This document shows positions 48,308-59,300 of a stretch of 64,000 bases of DNA, piece by piece. Each line of letters begins with the position of its first letter. Positions within the stretch are counted from its first letter, which is position 1. Position numbers and translations under genes: made by a program. The stretch is from Pampus argenteus (Eukaryota > Chordata > Actinopteri > Scombriformes > Stromateidae). The notes beneath the pieces were generated by a model. That model worked only from the letters and a program-made list of their open reading frames with translations. It had not been told where the DNA came from and made no database searches. Location: the NCBI GenBank assembly GCA_036937835.1, contig CM072879.1:6380501-6444500 (forward strand). The letters run 5' to 3'.

Positions 48308-49150
48308 TTTAGTGCATGAAATTAGGTAAATCTATTTATTATTATTATTATTATAAATGAATTAATTTGGGACTGATACATTGTGGATGCTGATACGACC
48401 CGATTTTAAAACTGAAATAAATCCTGTTTGTCTGGACAGTAGCGTTAATAATAGACTCAAATCCACGGAATTCATTGTGTGTTTGCCAACATACAAGTCA
48501 GGAGGAAGTGAAGTGGTTTCTCAGTTTATACAGAATAACACAAACGTAAAGAGCACAAAAGAAAGAAAACAAAAGCAGCTTAATTGTCCAACGAGTTATT
48601 GATACACACAGCGTTACATGTGCAGCATTTTACAAAATGTATGTATGACAGAACATAAACAGAAATAATAAATGTGTTATTAACGCTTATAAACGTGTGC
48701 ACGCATAGTTTTAGCTAAATAATCAAAGTGGCAACCGGTGCATCAGTGCTGACTTCTCGGAAGTTGTTAGCAAGTTAATGCGCCAGGTCGCTTACTGGCT
48801 GGTTAATAACACAAATATTAACAAGTTATTTTACGGGTACAATTCACAATCCCATAAGATGTAATAACGTTAATATTTTCGGCAGAAACGGTCTAGTTAT
48901 TTTAATATAATGCCTGCTGGTGCCGCTACATGCTAACAGCTAGCTAAGCAAACCAGTTGTGGATGCTAACGTTAGCTCGGCTAGCTTGCCTCGTACAGCA
49001 CACATTTTAAAGGAAATACACGCGGAATTTCACAGACATCCACGCGCCTTCGTGCCTCTTCTATCGTTTCACAGACTCGTATGCAGAAGTTGGATATTTA
49101 CCGTCATAGTAATAGCAAACTTTTTTCTTTGTTCCTTGAGACAGCGCCAT
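44450..49150 (-). CDS. hdac1: Histone deacetylase 1, complete, 12 coding exons
   Basis: A class I zinc-dependent lysine deacetylase, the catalytic subunit of Sin3, NuRD and CoREST complexes in the nucleus. Exons in order: 49150-49102, 48119-48007, 47637-47520, 47431-47357, 47128-46990, 46888-46747, 46660-46568, 46412-46304, 46219-45839, 45759-45604, 45523-45478, 44477-44450. They join in phase to 482 residues, the human length. The catalytic histidine pair is in [10 protein letters not shown] (140/141), the zinc ligands in [14 protein letters not shown] (176/178) and CGADSLSGD (264), and the transition-state tyrosine in [10 protein letters not shown] (303). The acidic tail retains [10 protein letters not shown], matching the CK2 sites at 421/423 in human. 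The last exon encodes only PKEEVKTT after a split Gly, aligning with human VKEEVKLA. Reading through donor 11 would instead stop at TAA (45474-45476) after MDTSG. Confidence 0.95.
44560..44630 (+). mobile_element. Probable LINE tail remnant in last hdac1 intron
   Basis: The sequence 'gttgtaatgacaataaaaatc' followed by ttgaaattac and an A run resembles the 3' end of fish LINEs (TGACAATAAA..CTTGAA). Only the tail remains, directly beside the MITE that begins at 44660. Confidence 0.4.
44660..45233. mobile_element. hAT-type MITE in last hdac1 intron
   Basis: A 574-bp insertion. The left end reads TAGTGGTGGGCATAG; the right end is the complement of TAGTGATGGGCACG. It is flanked by 8-bp near-identical direct repeats AAATATGG (44652-44659) and AAATATAG (45234-45241), 7 of 8 matching. 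Subterminal repeats of 'aatctagattaa' type occur near the left end. An 8-bp duplication and TAGTG-type ends fit the hAT superfamily. It fills 57% of intron 11 (44478-45477). No transposase. Confidence 0.8.
46440..46510 (+). mobile_element. Probable LINE tail remnant, hdac1 intron 7
   Basis: Two tandem copies of 'tcaattttcgtt(g)tacaaaat' precede acaatgataataaagatgattctgatt. This resembles the AATTTCGTTGTAC..AATGACAATAAAGATTCT 3' end of a fish non-LTR family. Only the tail is present, behind a CA/TACA repeat. Confidence 0.45.
48241..48304. repeat. (TA)n microsatellite, about 31 units, hdac1 intron 1
   Basis: An uninterrupted TA dinucleotide run about 63 bases long, followed at 48338-48353 by an (ATT)n run. 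Such long TA tracts can extrude cruciforms and are unstable. Confidence 0.95.
48910..49000. repeat. TTAGC/GCTAA motif cluster in hdac1 intron 1
   Basis: Contains catgctaacagctagctaag (48929-48948), the exact palindrome GCTAACGTTAGC at 48965-48976, and cggctagcttgcc. It lies about 100-190 bases inside intron 1 from the first coding exon, the same placement as in eif3i. Confidence 0.65.
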
Positions 49151-49330
49151 TTTACACCAATTAACCCTCAGTTTCGTGCCCACCGGTTCTGCTTTTGCAC
49201 TGAACTCACACTGAGCTCTGGTCGACCAAACACAGATGCTCACCCCGCCCGCCTGGGAGGCTCCCGTAAGCCAAACCGATCAGCCAGACACTGATACGGA
49301 CGACTCTGCACCCACAGCAATGTTCAATTC
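49151..49330 (-). promoter_or_regulatory. hdac1 promoter and 5' UTR region
   Basis: Upstream of the hdac1 ATG on the minus strand. A GC-box-like caccccgcccgcc lies at 49241-49253. There is no TATA box. The transcription start cannot be fixed. Confidence 0.45.
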
Positions 49331-51660
49331 AGTGATGTAGAGGTGAGTAAAAAAGATTTGGCTACTTCATCACCTCCAGCTGCTGATAATCACTTCATCA
49401 GAAAGCCTTTATATCAGGGCTATAAAAACAAACATCCCCAAAGACACCTACCCTACTTCAACAGTTTCAGAAACCTACAGCCCACCCATCATTAACACCA
49501 TTATTTTATTTATTTGACCATTTATTTTTATCCAGTTCTATTATTGAACACTTTCAGTCAGTATTTGACCTCAGTTTAATATAGTTTGGATACCGTAAAT
49601 AAATAATTCACAGCTTAATGTCAGCTTTCAAAGGTTGATACAGGGTTCAGATGAGTTTCCTCTCCATTTATTGATGGTTTAGTGATCTAGTTGAATTTAG
49701 GTATACCAGGATCTAGCCTGTCTAATGGCTGCGGCTAATTTCTGTACATTTCAAAAAAACAATTAACATCAGAAGGAAATTGAGTATCTCAGAAAATTAG
49801 AAATTGTGGAAAGGGTCAATATTGAAGACACCTGGTAGCACACCTTCAGCTAATTAACTCAAAACACCCGCAAAGGCCTTTAAATGGTCTCAGTCTAGTT
49901 CTGTAGACTACACAATCATGGGGAAGACTGCTGACCTGACAGTCGTCCAAAAGACGACCATTGACACCTTGCACAAGGACGGCACGTTGTATTGGTATTC
50001 CTGTTCTTAATTGGTCAGCAAACTCGCCTTACCTTAACCTCATAGAAAATCTATAGGCTGTTATGAAGAGGAAGATGTAGATGTTAAGCCAGACTCAACA
50101 ATGTAGAAGAGTAAAGGCCACTATCAGCGCAACCTCTCATATCGCCTGAGCAGTGCCAAAGACTGATCAACTCCATGTCACGCCGCATTGCTCCAGTAAT
50201 TCAGTTCATACTATTCAGTTGGCCAACATTTCTAGGATTTTTTAAAAATTAATATTCTATTTTTCTGAGATACTGAATTTGGAGTTTTCATTAGTTGTCA
50301 GTTATAATCATCAATATTAAAAGAAATAAACACTTATCTCAGTCTATGTGATATGAATGTATACATTATACACGTTTCACTGCCCTGTTTCACTGCCCTG
50401 TTTCATACTGGCGATCAGCTTCATGGCACTCCACCAGGTGGTAGTGTAAGCTCACTTGTGTTGGACTATTATTTCCAAACCTCTGCAGACTTGAATGAGA
50501 AATGCAGCACCTCTGAACAGTGTATAGTATAACACGCAGACAAAATAACAATATAGATAATATAAGATGATAATAACATGTCTTTCCTGTAGTGTGCATT
50601 AATACACTAGCTGCCAGTGTACAGTGGAAGGAGATGTGGATGATTTTCACAATTCAGAATCTGAGTTGACATGATTTTGCTTACAATTTCAAGACTATTA
50701 ACATAACAATACATAAAAAACTACTGTCTAAGGTTTACAAATGTTTTTTGCTTCAATAGGCAACGAGCTGTATACATTTGAAGCTGCAGCTTTGTTTCAA
50801 TAATTCATAATTAGGGGTCCAAATGTAGCTCAGATCTCAACTCATCATATCACCATGTGAACTAGGTCAGTTCACCCTGAGCAGGACTGGTGCGTTCAGT
50901 TTGCCGTGTTCAGGAGGCCACTCGCCTTCAGATGGAAGGAGCGCTGTAGACGTGAAGAAGGCGGATGGAGGGGGGCGAAAGAGGGCGAGGGGGGTCACTG
51001 GAACTAATGCTGTAGATCTGGTGCATTCAATTATCTCCAAGCCAATCAGTTAAAACATCTAGGCGTTTCTTATTGCAAAGAAAATCACAGAATGACACTT
51101 AATCCATATCAATCAATCATATTAATTCTGCATAAATGATAAGGCCTGTGTGTGATAGCAAACAGGGATTGATCATCTTTGTTTCTGTATTTTAGTTTCG
51201 AGATGGACCAGAGCGACTGCTACTCCAGTGATGACTGATAATTACCTGAGTGAGTAGAACAAAGCTTTATTGATCTCTGTGTGGCAGGTGATCAGATATT
51301 AGGCTACACACCTTATCAACCCTGTTATAGTGTGCGGGTTTCTCACCATGTACTGTAAGTTATTCAGTAATGAAAAGCCTTTTCTCGTGAAATGACTGGC
51401 TTGTTGAAGTTGGAAGGAAATGGGACAGGTGCTTTATCTTTGTACTTTTATTAAAACACACTGATAAATGTCAGATTTAATGTCAAATAGGCCTTTTAAA
51501 CATGGTCTCTTCAGAATTAGATGAATTACAAACGTGTATCCCTCGTGCTTACTTTGTTGCTGCCGCCATCGTTGGATGTGGGTGTTAGATATGACAAATA
51601 AACTGTACTGTCCTTGTAATAACAAAATGTAATGCACAATGTAAATAACCGACACATAAA
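49331..51660. other. hdac1-marcksl1 intergenic region
   Basis: Apart from the Tc1/mariner remnant, nothing coding is recognised. A CTCF-like ccaccaggtggtag lies at 50431-50444. A G/A-rich patch with gaggggggcgaaagagggcg occurs at about 50966-50990. Confidence 0.5.
49777..50281 (+). mobile_element. Internally deleted Tc1/mariner-like element
   Basis: Inverted repeats aaattgagtatctcagaaaa (49777-49796) and the complement of 50255-50280 bound it; true ends may lie further out (about 49750 and 50375). A transposase start is visible at 49918 (MGKTADLTVVQKTTIDTLHK). At about 49985 the sequence jumps to the far C-terminal part, GIPVLNWSANSPYLNLIENL, equivalent to the PANSPDLNPIENL signature near the last catalytic acidic residue. 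The conserved Trp after it has become a stop codon (TAG). The middle of the gene, including most of the DDE domain, is missing, so it is non-autonomous and dead. Confidence 0.82.
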
Positions 51661-51677
51661 CGGGCAGGTAACCAACA

Positions 51678-51683
51678 TTTATT
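51678..51683 (-). terminator. Poly(A) signal of marcksl1
   Basis: AATAAA on the minus strand (TTTATT on +), followed downstream on that strand by GT-rich sequence (atgttggtt, then tttatgtgtcgg). It gives a 3' UTR of about 0.9 kb. Confidence 0.55.
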
Positions 51684-52547
51684 TACCATTATCAACTTTA
51701 CAATAAAACCAATAACATCTGTCAACATTAGCAAAATAAAGAACAGAAATCAATCCAATGTATTTACAGAGACAAAGCAGATTCAGGCTCACACACACGA
51801 CAGATAAACAATTCTGCTTCATATCAAACCGCAACAGTGAACATAGCAAGCTTAAGTGTTCTTTTTTTTTTTTTTCATAGTAAGGTAAAAATCAAAATTG
51901 TCTATTTTTTTTATTTTTTTTAACAAACAAGACATAGCTTCTCTGAATCTTTAAGATGGTTCTCTATAATACACCACAAAATACTTCAAATTTGGGTTAA
52001 AATATAGGAATGTAAAAAGTTGGCAAGTCTCTTTAATTGGCTGATTTCTTTTTTTTTTTTTTCTATTTAACAGTCATTTCAAGTGGTGGTGTCCTAGCAT
52101 CTTATCTAGCTTCATTCCTTTAGACAGGAGGCATCTTGATCTGTAGATTTTTTTTTAGAGGAAAAGATGCTTCGACTCCACCATTCTCCATCCATCCTTC
52201 ATCTATACTTCATGGTGTCATTAGCTTCACGTTCTAGCCTTTAAAATCCGTTTTTTTCCACTCAGCGACCAACACACAGCCTAAAACTCAGTCAAGGTCC
52301 AGATGCCGCGCAGTAACCAGGGAAGTGATCTAGTGAATCTAGTCTGTCGTCTTGTTATCATGACGAAAAGTGGCACGTCGAAGGAGTCTCTCACATACAT
52401 GTGTATATATTTACATATACATATATCCATATACATATGTATACATATACACATATATATATAAATATATATATATACTCTTAAATTTTCTCTCTCTCTC
52501 TCTTTTGAAAAACAGTTCACCCAGTTCGTTGTGAGTTAAAGGTACAA
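51684..52547 (-). other. marcksl1 3' UTR (inferred), with TA-rich repeat
   Basis: Non-coding, with several A-rich runs on the minus strand (for example 51862-51877 and 52048-52062). A TA/CATA-rich block at 52392-52480 contains palindromic pieces such as catatacatatgtatacata. A TC repeat is at 52490-52504. Confidence 0.6.
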
Positions 52548-54174
52548 TCACTCTTTCTTTTCAGAGGGAGCGGGGGTCGAGCTGCTCTCTTCTGTTGGTT
52601 TCGTGGCCTCAGGGGCTGGAGCAGCTGCCTCCTTGGCCTCCTCCTTGGGGGCCTCCTCTTTAGCTGGAACCTCCTCTGCCTTTGGGGCCTCAGCCTCGGT
52701 CGCAGCGGCAGCAGCAGGAGCCTCCTCCACCTCCTCCTTCTTCTTCTCCTCGGCAGGAGCGGCAGCTCCGTTCTCTGCTGGCTTCTCTTCGGGGGTGGCA
52801 GCGGTAGTGGCAGCCGCTTCCTCTTTGACAGCCTCAGTCTTCTTGCTCTTCTTCAGGTTCAGCTTGAAGGTGAAAGACTTCTTCAGGGAGAACTTCTTCT
52901 TCTTCTTCTTGGGGGTCTCCTTAGCTGCAGCCTCGCCCTCAGGTTTGGCAGCCTCTCCATCTGCAGCAGGCGCTGGTTCAATGGTGTCGCCTCCTGCGCC
53001 GGCTTCTGGCTCCTTGGCCGCCTCAGCCGAGCCGTTGGTAGCGGCAGCATCCCCATCAGGCTTTGTGGAGACATCACCATTGGTCTTCACATGTCCATTC
53101 TCCTGCAAGTTCAAAGATACAAATGTCATAAAATAAATGCTTCTAAAGCCAAACTATCTTACAAAGAAAACAATATCTACATATTAAAAATAATGTCTGC
53201 ACATGCATAAAATACGAACAGGGTCGATTTTAGATTTCTTTCTTGTCAGAGCATCTTCGTGCTCATCAATTAACCACCGTGTCGCCCGGCTCAGAGGCGA
53301 CGCCTTGCAGTACCTTAATCAGACGACAGGCGGCGGTAGCGCCACACAGACCGCTCAGGATACCAGACAGACATCGACTCAACAAAGACAAGACTGGAGC
53401 TCATCCATAAAAGCACGAAAACACATCAGTTGACGCTTCATTTAAAAACAAACAAAACATTTTACATTTAAAACGCCTACTTAACAAAATGAATACACGA
53501 GACTCGACTATTTTTGTCATTTGATGTGCAAATTCAGTTCAATGATCCAAAAATGGTCACAATGGTCCAAAAGTATCGAATCTGTGACTAAATATGAAAA
53601 ACCTCGCACATATTAAAATTTGGAAAGTCCCAATTTGCAAAAAAAAAAAAAAAAGGTGCCCAGACAGAATCAGGCTGTAGGGGGGAGGTGGAGGAGACTG
53701 CCTACGTGCGCTCCAGCCGCCCCCCTCCCCCTTTAAGCCGAGCACTATCACACAGATGTACGGATTTTGGGATAAACCTCGGTCAAAAAAAACATATAGT
53801 CACTTGAACTCAGCCTGAATTTAACTTATCAACCGGGATAACACTGCAGTTATTTCTTGTTTTTGGTTTTTGAGGTGCTCTCTGGTCAACCCATTAGCAG
53901 CATTAAAGATGCTAAAAGCCCCACCTGACCTGCCCGAAACGTCCTCATCCAAGTTTAAGCAATTCCGCGTCGACTAAATTCGGTAAACTAATGTTTTCCT
54001 GTGAGAAATTAAACTTTTTTTTTTACATTCTACACGTCTCCTCTTTTGAAGAAACATCTCAACAGAGATCCGGTTGACTGTAATTACCTGTCCGTTGGTT
54101 TTGACAGCTGCGGCATCAGCGGCAGCAGCGTTCGCCTCCGCGGCCACCTCTCCCTTGGATGACTGGGATCCCAT
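52548..54174 (-). CDS. marcksl1: MARCKS-like protein 1, complete, 2 exons
   Basis: A myristoylated PKC substrate that binds acidic phospholipids, calmodulin and actin at the plasma membrane. Exons 54174-54088 and 53102-52548 give 213 residues (human MARCKSL1 195). The N-terminal MGSQSSKGE is the myristoylation signal (Gly2 acceptor). The only coding intron falls in the MH2 motif (KTNGQ/ENGHVKTNGD), as in all MARCKS genes. A lysine run starts the effector domain at about residues 94-117, with FSLKKSFTFKLNLKKSKK; candidate PKC sites are Ser101 and Ser105. The remainder is Ala/Glu/Pro/Lys-rich and disordered. The start context (agacaATGg) is good. Teleosts often have two marcksl1 copies; which one this is cannot be told. 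A long + strand frame across exon 2 is its antisense shadow. Confidence 0.93.
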
Positions 54175-54545
54175 TGTCTGCGGTGAGTTGTTGCGTCTTC
54201 TAAAGCAAATTAAAAAGAAAACTAAAAAAGAGTTCTTTCAAGTTAGTCCAACTCCAGGGCGAGTTACGTATCCAGCGGTGAAGCGATGAAAAGTGTGTTT
54301 TTATTTAATTCAAATGGCAGCTAAGTCCCTGCGGTTGCTCCAGTGGTTAGACTTGTCACCCCGGCAGAGAGAGACCCTCTAAACTCATCACTGCTTGAAC
54401 GCAACGCTTCAACATACAGCAGGTTCGAGGCGCCGCCCGTAGGCGGAACCTGCCGAGTTTTGGCGAATCAGCGACCAGTTTATGGGAAAGTCCACCGGCT
54501 TCTGGCCAATCAGCGCTGAGTCCTTAAAAAAAACCCCGCCCCGCT
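54175..54545 (-). promoter_or_regulatory. marcksl1 5' UTR and promoter
   Basis: On the minus strand, reading toward the gene, there is a GC box (ggggcgggg; ccccgccccgc at 54534-54544), a CCAAT box (ccaat on + at 54506-54510, ATTGG on -) and a TATA-like CCCATAAAC (54478-54485). The spacing is plausible for a start site near 54440-54455. The region is GC-rich and otherwise unique. Confidence 0.55.
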
Positions 54546-56304
54546 CCTTCAGAAGTCCCCCGGCAATGAAATCAATTCAGAGCTGAATTCAGTTTTTTAT
54601 GAAAGTAAAAAAGAACATTGACATGGCATTGACATAAAAGATGAACATTAGAATGAAGGTTAGTTGATACTTAATTATTATAGGTGCGTAAAGTCAAGTC
54701 AGTTTTATCTATAGGGCCCAGAACCATGTATTTACCACTCTGAACAGCATATATGTGTGTGTCATGTAAATATGTATGCAAGTGCCCATAGACATCTAAG
54801 GACCTGGGTCACATTGTGATCAGCTCCTGCACTCCACTCTACTGTTAGTATTAACACCTATGGTAGTGTACATGGACATATTGAAACTGGAATGAATGAA
54901 TGAGTCATGAAACTAGATCTGTAATAATGACAGTAATTGCCACTGTTTGTCTCAGACATGGCATGAAGCAATGCACTGCACATCATCAGTTTCACGTTCC
55001 ACTGTTTCTTAAGCAAGCAGAGAAGTTTCTGACATCCTCTCTTTTGGTTTCATTTTCAGCCTGATTCAGGTAAAATCTAATGCAGAAGCATATTCATGTC
55101 AGATATAGCCTATACTCCGTGAGTCAGTCACAAAATGCTGATCGAACACTTGCCATGTCAGAACTGTGATGAGCAACATTTTGGGTTGCCTTAAGGTATG
55201 AAATTTGCCTTGCCTTACTTAAACATGTTTATTACATATAGGAAATGTAGAAATGTGCCAACATGATGATTTTTTTGTTGTTTTTTGTTTTTGCTCTACA
55301 CAAAACTCACCAGAAACAGAACACCATGCAACCAATTTTCATTAGCTCCAGCTAGCCAGTTAGCACGGCAGCGATTCCATATAAATTAATTATCATGGTC
55401 ATGAGATCATGGTCTCTCAGAAAAAAGATGACATGACACACACAAGGACACGATTTGTGATGAAATGTCCAGGCGAAAAGTTTAGCTAGAACAGAGAAAA
55501 GAAATAGTGGATTTTACGATTTGATGTTACGTGTTACTGTTTCTGTTCTCTTTCTATGTGTTCACACTGGTAGGAGCAGCTGAATAGTAAAATGGAGCAT
55601 GTTTTGTCACACAATGGTGAATGAGGGTTTAATCTATTGTTCAGTGTTCTCATTATGGATATGGCGACACACACTTTTTTTTTCTTTGGTGATGTGACTG
55701 GCGAACAGGACGGATAGCATATCACGCTGTCTCCTCATGGCTCCATGACTGGATTTGTTGTTCACTTCAGTTGTCAACAACATACCGGGAGCAAAATATG
55801 TCAATGTGATGATCATGCACATTCCACCTGATCATTTTCTCCCACACACATTCCTTCCAACAGCTGTTAAAACTACAAATCTCAGTTATGGGAGGAAAAG
55901 ACTCTCAGTGTTCGATGTCACAAATTGATCTTTACTGCGACCAATCAGCCTAATTGATTTTGCAAGACTTGGGAGCGTTGGAATGCGTGTCAGCAGCCTG
56001 TCCTGATGCAAAATCAGCTTTCCAATTCACATGTAAGTTCATGCACACTTCGGTGACGTATCTTAAACTGTGCAATAGAACGAAGCAGACTCCTGCATGC
56101 TGGGCCATGTTATATAAGTATAAAAGAATGCAATCATAATGCAGCTAAGGCAGTTAAAATAATCAAATAATCATTCATAGTGGTATATGGGTATTACACA
56201 GCTCAGTCAGACATCTTATTAATGTGATAAATATCGTATTATAAAATTCCAAATGCCATATTCAAGTGACTACCAACAGGATTTTGCTATGAATAAAAAC
56301 TGGA

Positions 56305-56366
56305 ATTATTAGGGGGTCTAGCCCAAACCATGAAAAACAGACAGATGTGTCCACATACTTTTGGCC
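56305..56366 (+). mobile_element. Short Tc1/mariner-like remnant
   Basis: Contains 'aaccatgaaaaacag' and 'gtccacatacttttggcc', both of which occur near the ends of a common fish Tc1/mariner family, joined here across a large deletion. Too short for firm classification. Confidence 0.45.
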
Positions 56367-59300
56367 TTAAAGAATGTCTTGTTCACATTTTTTGAACGGT
56401 TTGTTAATTTGTGCAAATTCCTCACGTGGAGGCAAAAGTGAAGAAGCGTCTGATGACGATGAGGCTGATTATGTTGTAGTGCAGAATGATAGTTTATAGA
56501 CATTTTATGGTAGCAGGAAATAATAATGGCAAATGTCTGTGATAATTTCCTTCCCGTAGTAGTTCTATAAATAGCCAGTACTTTACTAATATATTAGAAG
56601 GATTTATAAGTGTTATGTTATGCAATCAGACATAAACTCTGCTGTCTTACAACGCAGCGGAGGCTTTTCTAGTTCCCTTCCCTCTGCCTTAAACTGGTTT
56701 GCCCTCGCTCTGTTCATTTCATAGCAGTCGCACTGAGGACAACCTTTTCTCACACATGTATCACGCTGTATCTAGCTGGCCTTGTAAATGTCATAATAAT
56801 GTGTCCACTGTGTGCTGTGGAATGCCTGGCACGCAGGCCCTCCCGTCTCCTCAAGCCATCTTCTCCTGTGAATGGGCTTCTTGAGCCTGCCTGAGGTAAC
56901 TCAGTGGGAGCAAGAGAGAGAGAGAGAGACGCTATCGTGGTTAACTTTTGCAGATGGAACTACATCAAGTGCTCCTTTCTTCTTCTTCTATGTAAACTTC
57001 TGTCCATGCGTACTGGTAATGACAACAGCGTTGAGGCCCAGGCTCATCATCGTCTCCTCATCGCCGCACTCGACACTTTGCTCTGTGCAATGTGTGTCTC
57101 TGTGTGTTCGCACATGTGCATCTGTGTGTTATGTGCATATAAGGGAAGCATTGTCATGGGACCAGTGAGCGTCAGGGGGTGAAAGGCACAGAGACGCAAT
57201 CCTTTACACACAGACACACATTATGCACCCGCACACACACACACATAGCAAGGGAGGCATCAGCTGTGACAGAGTTCATATAGATGCACCGAGGGTTGGT
57301 ATGCAATGCAGAGAGGAGGTGAAAGACGAGAGAGAGTGAGAGTGGGGGGTGGGGTGTTACGGTTGTGATCAGTATGATAGAGCTGAGGCCTTAGATGAAA
57401 AGAAAGGGATGCTGGGAAAGAAGGAAGACTGCCAGAGGTGGAGGCAGTCGTCTCATTGTTTGGATGCGCCGTTCTGTGTGAAAGACAAGGAATGACGTGC
57501 TGATGGCTGAGTGATAGTGTTGGGTGTGGCTGAAAGATGTGATAAGAGGTCATCAAATGGCAGTTAAGACCCCCTGCCCCCCACCCAGCACACACACACA
57601 CACACAAACGCACATGAGGGATACAGTGACACAAACTGGGAACAGAAGGAATTTAAAGATAGGGTGGGGTTTGACTGACATGTTTGAAGGACAGTGCTAA
57701 TAGCTTTTTGATTGCTGATGCAGGTGCTTAATGTTTGCTAATAATAATAGCATCAATTTAAAATATATACGTTTAATTCTCAAAAAAAACAAAACAGTAT
57801 TATTCTTTGCTTGATAAAAAAAAACCCCTCTTAATTACGAACAAGGACTCGATCTAACTGTATTGTATAACGGTCAAATCACGTGTGTGATCCTCTAAAA
57901 AATGACTACCTAAATATCTTTTGACATAAATATCCATCATATTCGAGTTAGATGACATACCTGGGCATTCAACCAGGCAATATCAGCAGGCAACATATCA
58001 TTCTGAGCCTGGAGGTTAATGAAAGATGAGAAGAGCACATTAGGGTGAGTAAAAGGAAGAATTAAAGCTGAGGATGCTGTTGAAATTAAAACCAGGCTGA
58101 GGGAAGATGATGGCAACTATGACCGACAAAGACAAAATGTCTCTCAACAATTTATTCATTTTGTTTTCTTCAGGTACACAGTACAGTATGAATTGTAGCA
58201 TAAATCGTGGCCACAGTTTTCAGTGATGTGCAGGAAGGGTGAGGTTAACAGTCACGGGAATGTCACCTTTTTTCACGGGAAGTCACCTAACTTCTGCTTA
58301 TGTTTATTTTGTTCGTTTTAATGAGTCAGTGTGAGTCAAGGTGTCTTCATGTATGAAAGGTACTTTCCAATCAGGTAGTGATGTAATGATAAACAATAAT
58401 AAACAAGGGGGGGGGGGAATTCCCACACCAATATAAAACCACATCTAACACCCCCAGCTTCAATTATCACCGGTTAGACACCATTTACAATGTTTTATAA
58501 TCAATGTATTAAACGGTCGAAAAAATTGGATTCAGCTGCAAATGTTCAGCTAATTTTATACATCCCCATATATTTAACACTGAAAGCGATCCACTTTTAA
58601 TGTTCTGCATGTAATTCAAACCTAAACACTTGCCAATAACTCCATTAAAAGCTTTAAAGGGCAGATGTCATATTCATTTCTCAGCCACCAACTACCCTCA
58701 AGCAGCTGGAAAATTGTTATTAGGGACTTGTTACCTCATTGGAAGTCTAATTGAGCCAATCATTCCCTTCAACTTTCTCCATTGCTTGTCACACCAAGCT
58801 AAAGTGCTCACCCTCAGGGTATACTCTGAGTTGTCCCTGCCCTTTGACCCGGCTTGCTACCCCCCCCCTTTGATCGCTGGCTGGAGGTTGTCGCCCGAGG
58901 CTCGTCATACAACCAGACCCTGAGCGAGAACGCTTTCCTTTTGGTGTAGGAATGCTGACTTCATCTCTGCGTGACTCTTACCTGCCCCGTGCCTTTTGTC
59001 CCGTGGCAGTAATTTGTATTCTCGTCAGCCCCAAGACATAGTGATTTCTTTTAAGTAATATACGATCCCGAACCCCCACCCCCCTCACTCTGTTGTTGTC
59101 TGGCTGCAGTCAATGAAGCTTTGTGTATGTATTCTTGGATGTTAGGCTTTCAATCTATGAGTGAGCCCTGTCTCCCAAAGGCCTGATTGTGAGAGATGCA
59201 TCACAAGTCAGATGGAGGGGTAGCCCTGGGTGGTTAAGTGAAGGGAGGAGACAAGGGATTATGGGTATTAACTAAGCAGAAACTGATCTGATCATTAGAG

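Noticed and set aside
51200..51235. Short ATG frame with acceptor-like ttttag before it (MDQSDCYSSDD)
   Set aside because: Eleven codons, no partner exon and no recognised family.
52603..53136. 177-codon open frame on the + strand, Ala/Ser/Gly-rich
   Set aside because: It is the exact antisense of marcksl1 exon 2, whose Glu/Lys/Ala/Pro-rich codons leave the opposite strand stop-free.
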